From contig MLPZ01000008.1 of NCBI GenBank assembly GCA_001885315.1, forward strand, positions 16,933 to 80,932: a DNA stretch of 64,000 nucleotides, read 5' to 3'. A program made the translations under genes and the position numbers. The notes under the pieces were generated by a model. It saw only the letters and a list, made by a program, of their open reading frames with translations. It was not told the origin of the DNA and did no database searches. Below are positions 61,669 through 64,000 of this stretch, one piece after another. The DNA is from Treponema sp. CETP13 (lineage in GTDB: Bacteria > Spirochaetota > Spirochaetia > Treponematales > Treponemataceae). Numbering within the stretch: position 1 is the first letter of the stretch; every line of letters starts with the position of its first letter.

Positions 61669-63216
61669 TTGAGTTTATTGTCTTTAGGATTTATTTTGTT
61701 TTTGTTGCAATTTTTGATAGCCTTTTATATAAGAAAAACAAATCAGTGGGTGATACTTCTTGTTGCAAGTACACTATTTTATGCAAGTTATGATGTTAGA
61801 GCGTTTATCTTTATAGTATTTTCGATTACAACGACCTATTTTGCAGGGCGTAAAATTGAAGCTCAAAATATGAAGATAAAACAAATTTCAGATAAAGTAG
61901 AAAAAAGATCTGCAAAAAAAGCTGTAAAACATTCGAATAATGTGATTACCGTTTGGGTGATTGTTTTAAATTTTACGATACTTTTTGGTCTAAAATATAT
62001 AAGCTATCTTTTGCATTATACTAGCCATTTACAAACATTTTCTATTTTTAATAGATTTTTTATGCCTCTAGGTATTTCATTTTATACATTCCAAGCAATG
62101 GGGTATTTAATGGATGTAAATAACAAACAAGCAAAAGCTGAAAAAAATTATTTTAAGTTTGCTTTGTTTATATCCTTTTTTCCTCAAATTATTCAAGGAC
62201 CCATTAGTACCTTTAATGATTTGCAGCCAGAATTAACCAAAACTCATACATTTAATTACGACAACCTTATAAAGGGCATGTGGCGGATTATGTATGGGTT
62301 GCTTAAAAAATTTATTATAGCAGATTCATTGTTACCAATTGTTACTGAAGTTTTTGATCATTCTGGTTTAGGTAATGGTTTTGTAAATGCTATGGGTATC
62401 TTAGCCTATGCTTTTTATCAGTATTGCGATTTTTCTGGAGGAATTGATCTAATAATTGGAACAGCACGATTATTTGATATAAAAATGATAGAAAACTTTA
62501 AACGTCCGTATTTTTCAACTTCACTTACAAACTTTTGGCATCGTTGGCATATAAGCCTGGGTAATTGGATGCGAAAATATGTATTCTATCCGTTTGCATT
62601 AACTTCAATAATGATGAAATTTGGCAAATGGACAAGTAAAAAAATGGGAAAATTTGCAGGTCGAGTAATGCCTGCCGCTATTGCAAATATACTTGTGTTT
62701 GCTTTGATTGGAATATGGCATGGATTTGAGCTGCATTTTATCTTGTGGGGTTTATATAATGGTTTTGTTATTGCAATTGCATCTTTTTTGGAACCAGCTT
62801 TTGGTTTCCTTCGCCGTAAAACAAACTATACATTAGAAAAAAAGCCTTGGCATATTTTTGCGATAGTTAGAACCTTTATAGTTGTAAATATTGGTTGGAT
62901 TTTTGATAGAGCAAATACATGGTCAGATATTTGCAAAATATTTGTAAATAGTATTCATGGGCATTTTCAAGTAACTATGGCATTTATTCCTCCTATGGAT
63001 ATAATGGAAAAACTTGTTTTTTTGGTAGCTTTATTATTTTTGGGGTTAGTATTTATTATTAGTCTATTACAAGAAAACAAAAAACCGTTGTTTACAATAG
63101 TGAAAAAATGTCCAATGCCATTAAGGTATCTATTATTTATTGGGCTCTTTATAGGTATTATAATAGTAACCATTATTAATGGATCAACAGGAGTTTTCAT
63201 GTATGCACGGTTCTAA
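61669..63216 (+). CDS. MBOAT family O-acyltransferase
   Basis: This 515-residue polytopic protein with eleven or so membrane helices starts at TTG after a GAGGGA site; no ATG is available nearby. Family markers are the LGISFYTFQAMGYLMDV stretch, FFPQIIQGPIS, FWHRWHISLGNWMRKYVFYP and the active-site His in IGIWHGFELHFILWGLYNG. It is like AlgI/DltB/PatA and probably moves an acyl (often acetyl) group across the membrane to decorate a surface polysaccharide. The next gene, overlapping by 14 bp, encodes an SGNH-like partner, as in alg and pat systems. Confidence 0.93.
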   Translation: MSLLSLGFILFLLQFLIAFYIRKTNQWVILLVASTLFYASYDVRAFIFIVFSITTTYFAGRKIEAQNMKIKQISDKVEKRSAKKAVKHSNNVITVWVIVLNFTILFGLKYISYLLHYTSHLQTFSIFNRFFMPLGISFYTFQAMGYLMDVNNKQAKAEKNYFKFALFISFFPQIIQGPISTFNDLQPELTKTHTFNYDNLIKGMWRIMYGLLKKFIIADSLLPIVTEVFDHSGLGNGFVNAMGILAYAFYQYCDFSGGIDLIIGTARLFDIKMIENFKRPYFSTSLTNFWHRWHISLGNWMRKYVFYPFALTSIMMKFGKWTSKKMGKFAGRVMPAAIANILVFALIGIWHGFELHFILWGLYNGFVIAIASFLEPAFGFLRRKTNYTLEKKPWHIFAIVRTFIVVNIGWIFDRANTWSDICKIFVNSIHGHFQVTMAFIPPMDIMEKLVFLVALLFLGLVFIISLLQENKKPLFTIVKKCPMPLRYLLFIGLFIGIIIVTIINGSTGVFMYARF

Positions 63217-63979
63217 AAATATAATTTCAGTCATAACAACAATTTTAGTGGTCACATTTATTATTTGGTTTTCTTTAAGTATTACTCCTGTAGATAATCC
63301 TGATACTGCCAGAATTAAAGATTTTCAATCAAGAACAGATGAAATCGATACTATTATACTTGGTTCTTCTTTAGCTAGAATGGGTTTTAACACTATTGAA
63401 TATGATAAATTAACGGGTTTTTCATCTTTTAATCTTGGTACCAGTGCTCAAGATATAGAAACAACGTATATAACGCTTAAAGATATTGTACTTCCTCGAC
63501 AAAAAAATATAAAACAAATCTATTATCTTTTCGATCCTGTTACGATTCGAGGTCTTTCGAGCGAAGATTCTATTCATTATATATATTCTCATGTGCTAGA
63601 TCATAAAACAAAATTACAAATGTTTTTATCATATGTATCAATACCTGAAAATTTGTTTAATACTAGTTCCTTGCAACTTTTATGTGAACCATACCGAACT
63701 TTAATTTCTAAAGCGAGAGATTTTGCATTACCACTAGATAAATTACCAGAAAATTACAAAAGTTTGTATTTGGGGAAAGGTGTATTAAAACGTCGACCAG
63801 ATTATTCTTTTTTTGCGAATCATTATTTTAGTCTAAAGAAGCCTAGAATAGATTGTGAACAACCTTTATTTGTAAACCGTGTTCAGTTTAGGTTTTTAGA
63901 AAAAATGATAGATTTATGTAATAAAAATAACATAAGACTGTCAAGCGAAAGCGAAAATGTCCCAACATCACATAGCTAG
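63203..63979 (+). CDS. SGNH/DltD-like partner of the MBOAT protein, apparently truncated
   Basis: This protein of 258 residues starts at an ATG with AGGAG nine bases upstream, overlapping the MBOAT gene. It has an N-terminal membrane anchor and the SGNH-like start DTIILGSSLARMGFNT and FNLGTSAQDIETTYITLKDIV, with the nucleophile Ser in GSSLARMG. The usual later motif with the catalytic Asp/His pair is missing. The frame reads normally until CNKNNIRL, then SSESENVPTSHS and stop. Family members are longer, so the end looks truncated. The cause may be an inserted element at about 63939. The protein would assist O-acetyl transfer in the periplasm. Confidence 0.7.
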   Translation: MHGSKNIISVITTILVVTFIIWFSLSITPVDNPDTARIKDFQSRTDEIDTIILGSSLARMGFNTIEYDKLTGFSSFNLGTSAQDIETTYITLKDIVLPRQKNIKQIYYLFDPVTIRGLSSEDSIHYIYSHVLDHKTKLQMFLSYVSIPENLFNTSSLQLLCEPYRTLISKARDFALPLDKLPENYKSLYLGKGVLKRRPDYSFFANHYFSLKKPRIDCEQPLFVNRVQFRFLEKMIDLCNKNNIRLSSESENVPTSHS

Positions 63980-64000
63980 ATAGTCATAATTTTTGAAAAA
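63939..64000. mobile_element. Possible left end of an insertion element (unconfirmed)
   Basis: The partner gene's sequence changes abruptly here. TGTCAAGCGAAAGCGAAAATG and the following CCCAACATCACATAG have no coding continuation in any frame and resemble the ends of some IS21-like elements (AAAATGTCCC). The rest of the element, if any, lies beyond the window. This is a low-confidence reading. Confidence 0.2.

Noticed and set aside
1..64000. CRISPR arrays, tRNA or rRNA genes
   Set aside because: No regularly spaced repeats, tRNA-like cloverleafs or rRNA sequence were found by eye; a covariance-model search would be needed to be certain for tRNAs.

Overview
The window is AT-rich chromosomal DNA from a spirochaete, most likely a Treponema. 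The evidence is a treponemal-type flagellin, a cyclophilin-FKBP fusion of the kind reported from treponemes, Ala instead of Ser at the key GyrA quinolone position, spirochaete-type lipoprotein signals, and the gene order DUF721-recF-dnaN-dnaA. I cannot name the species. Shine-Dalgarno sites are common, but several genes appear to have leaderless or almost leaderless promoters. No tRNA, rRNA or CRISPR array was seen.

The replication origin region fills the left part. On the minus strand run rpmH, rnpA, yidD, yidC, jag and two tandem cyclophilin-FKBP genes (ribosome, RNA processing, membrane insertion and folding). Next come DUF721, recF, dnaN and dnaA. An AT-rich dnaA-dnaN gap with DnaA boxes is the best oriC candidate. 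gyrB and gyrA leave on the plus strand from overlapping divergent promoters. Two perfect parS sites lie just beyond gyrA, one inside the N-acetylglutamate synthase gene, so the ParB loading zone is probably here.

From 16 to 31 kb is mixed metabolism: queH, a class 3 lipase, a MATE exporter, two dicarboxylate/amino-acid symporters, an acyl-CoA ligase with a strong operator-like dyad, a 5'-nucleotidase, htpG and hisG-hisB. The his genes are preceded by a previously unlabelled leader peptide with five His codons in eight, followed by alternative hairpins and a terminator, which is a classical ribosome-stalling attenuator. A degenerate SDR-like protein precedes an XPB helicase and its partner.

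From 34 to 49 kb: a LemA-TPM-TPM membrane cluster; dnaX-ybaB-recR; flagellin; rsmI; flgM with a sigma-28-type promoter; a metal-site-less iron-ADH homologue beside a TrmH methyltransferase; a GHKL-HDOD fusion; lspA; and treponemal hypotheticals. From 48.8 to 54.6 kb is a complete oligopeptide ABC transporter (oppABCDF) with a hairpin-T-run in its leader. A membrane metallophosphoesterase at 55-56 kb is broken by an exact 8-bp tandem duplication.

The right end (56.5-64 kb) is a surface polysaccharide locus: UDP-glucose dehydrogenase, UDP-glucuronate epimerase, a polyprenyl-phosphate sugar transferase, a GT4 glycosyltransferase, an MBOAT acyltransferase and an SGNH-like partner. The partner seems to be cut short near the window edge, perhaps by a mobile element.
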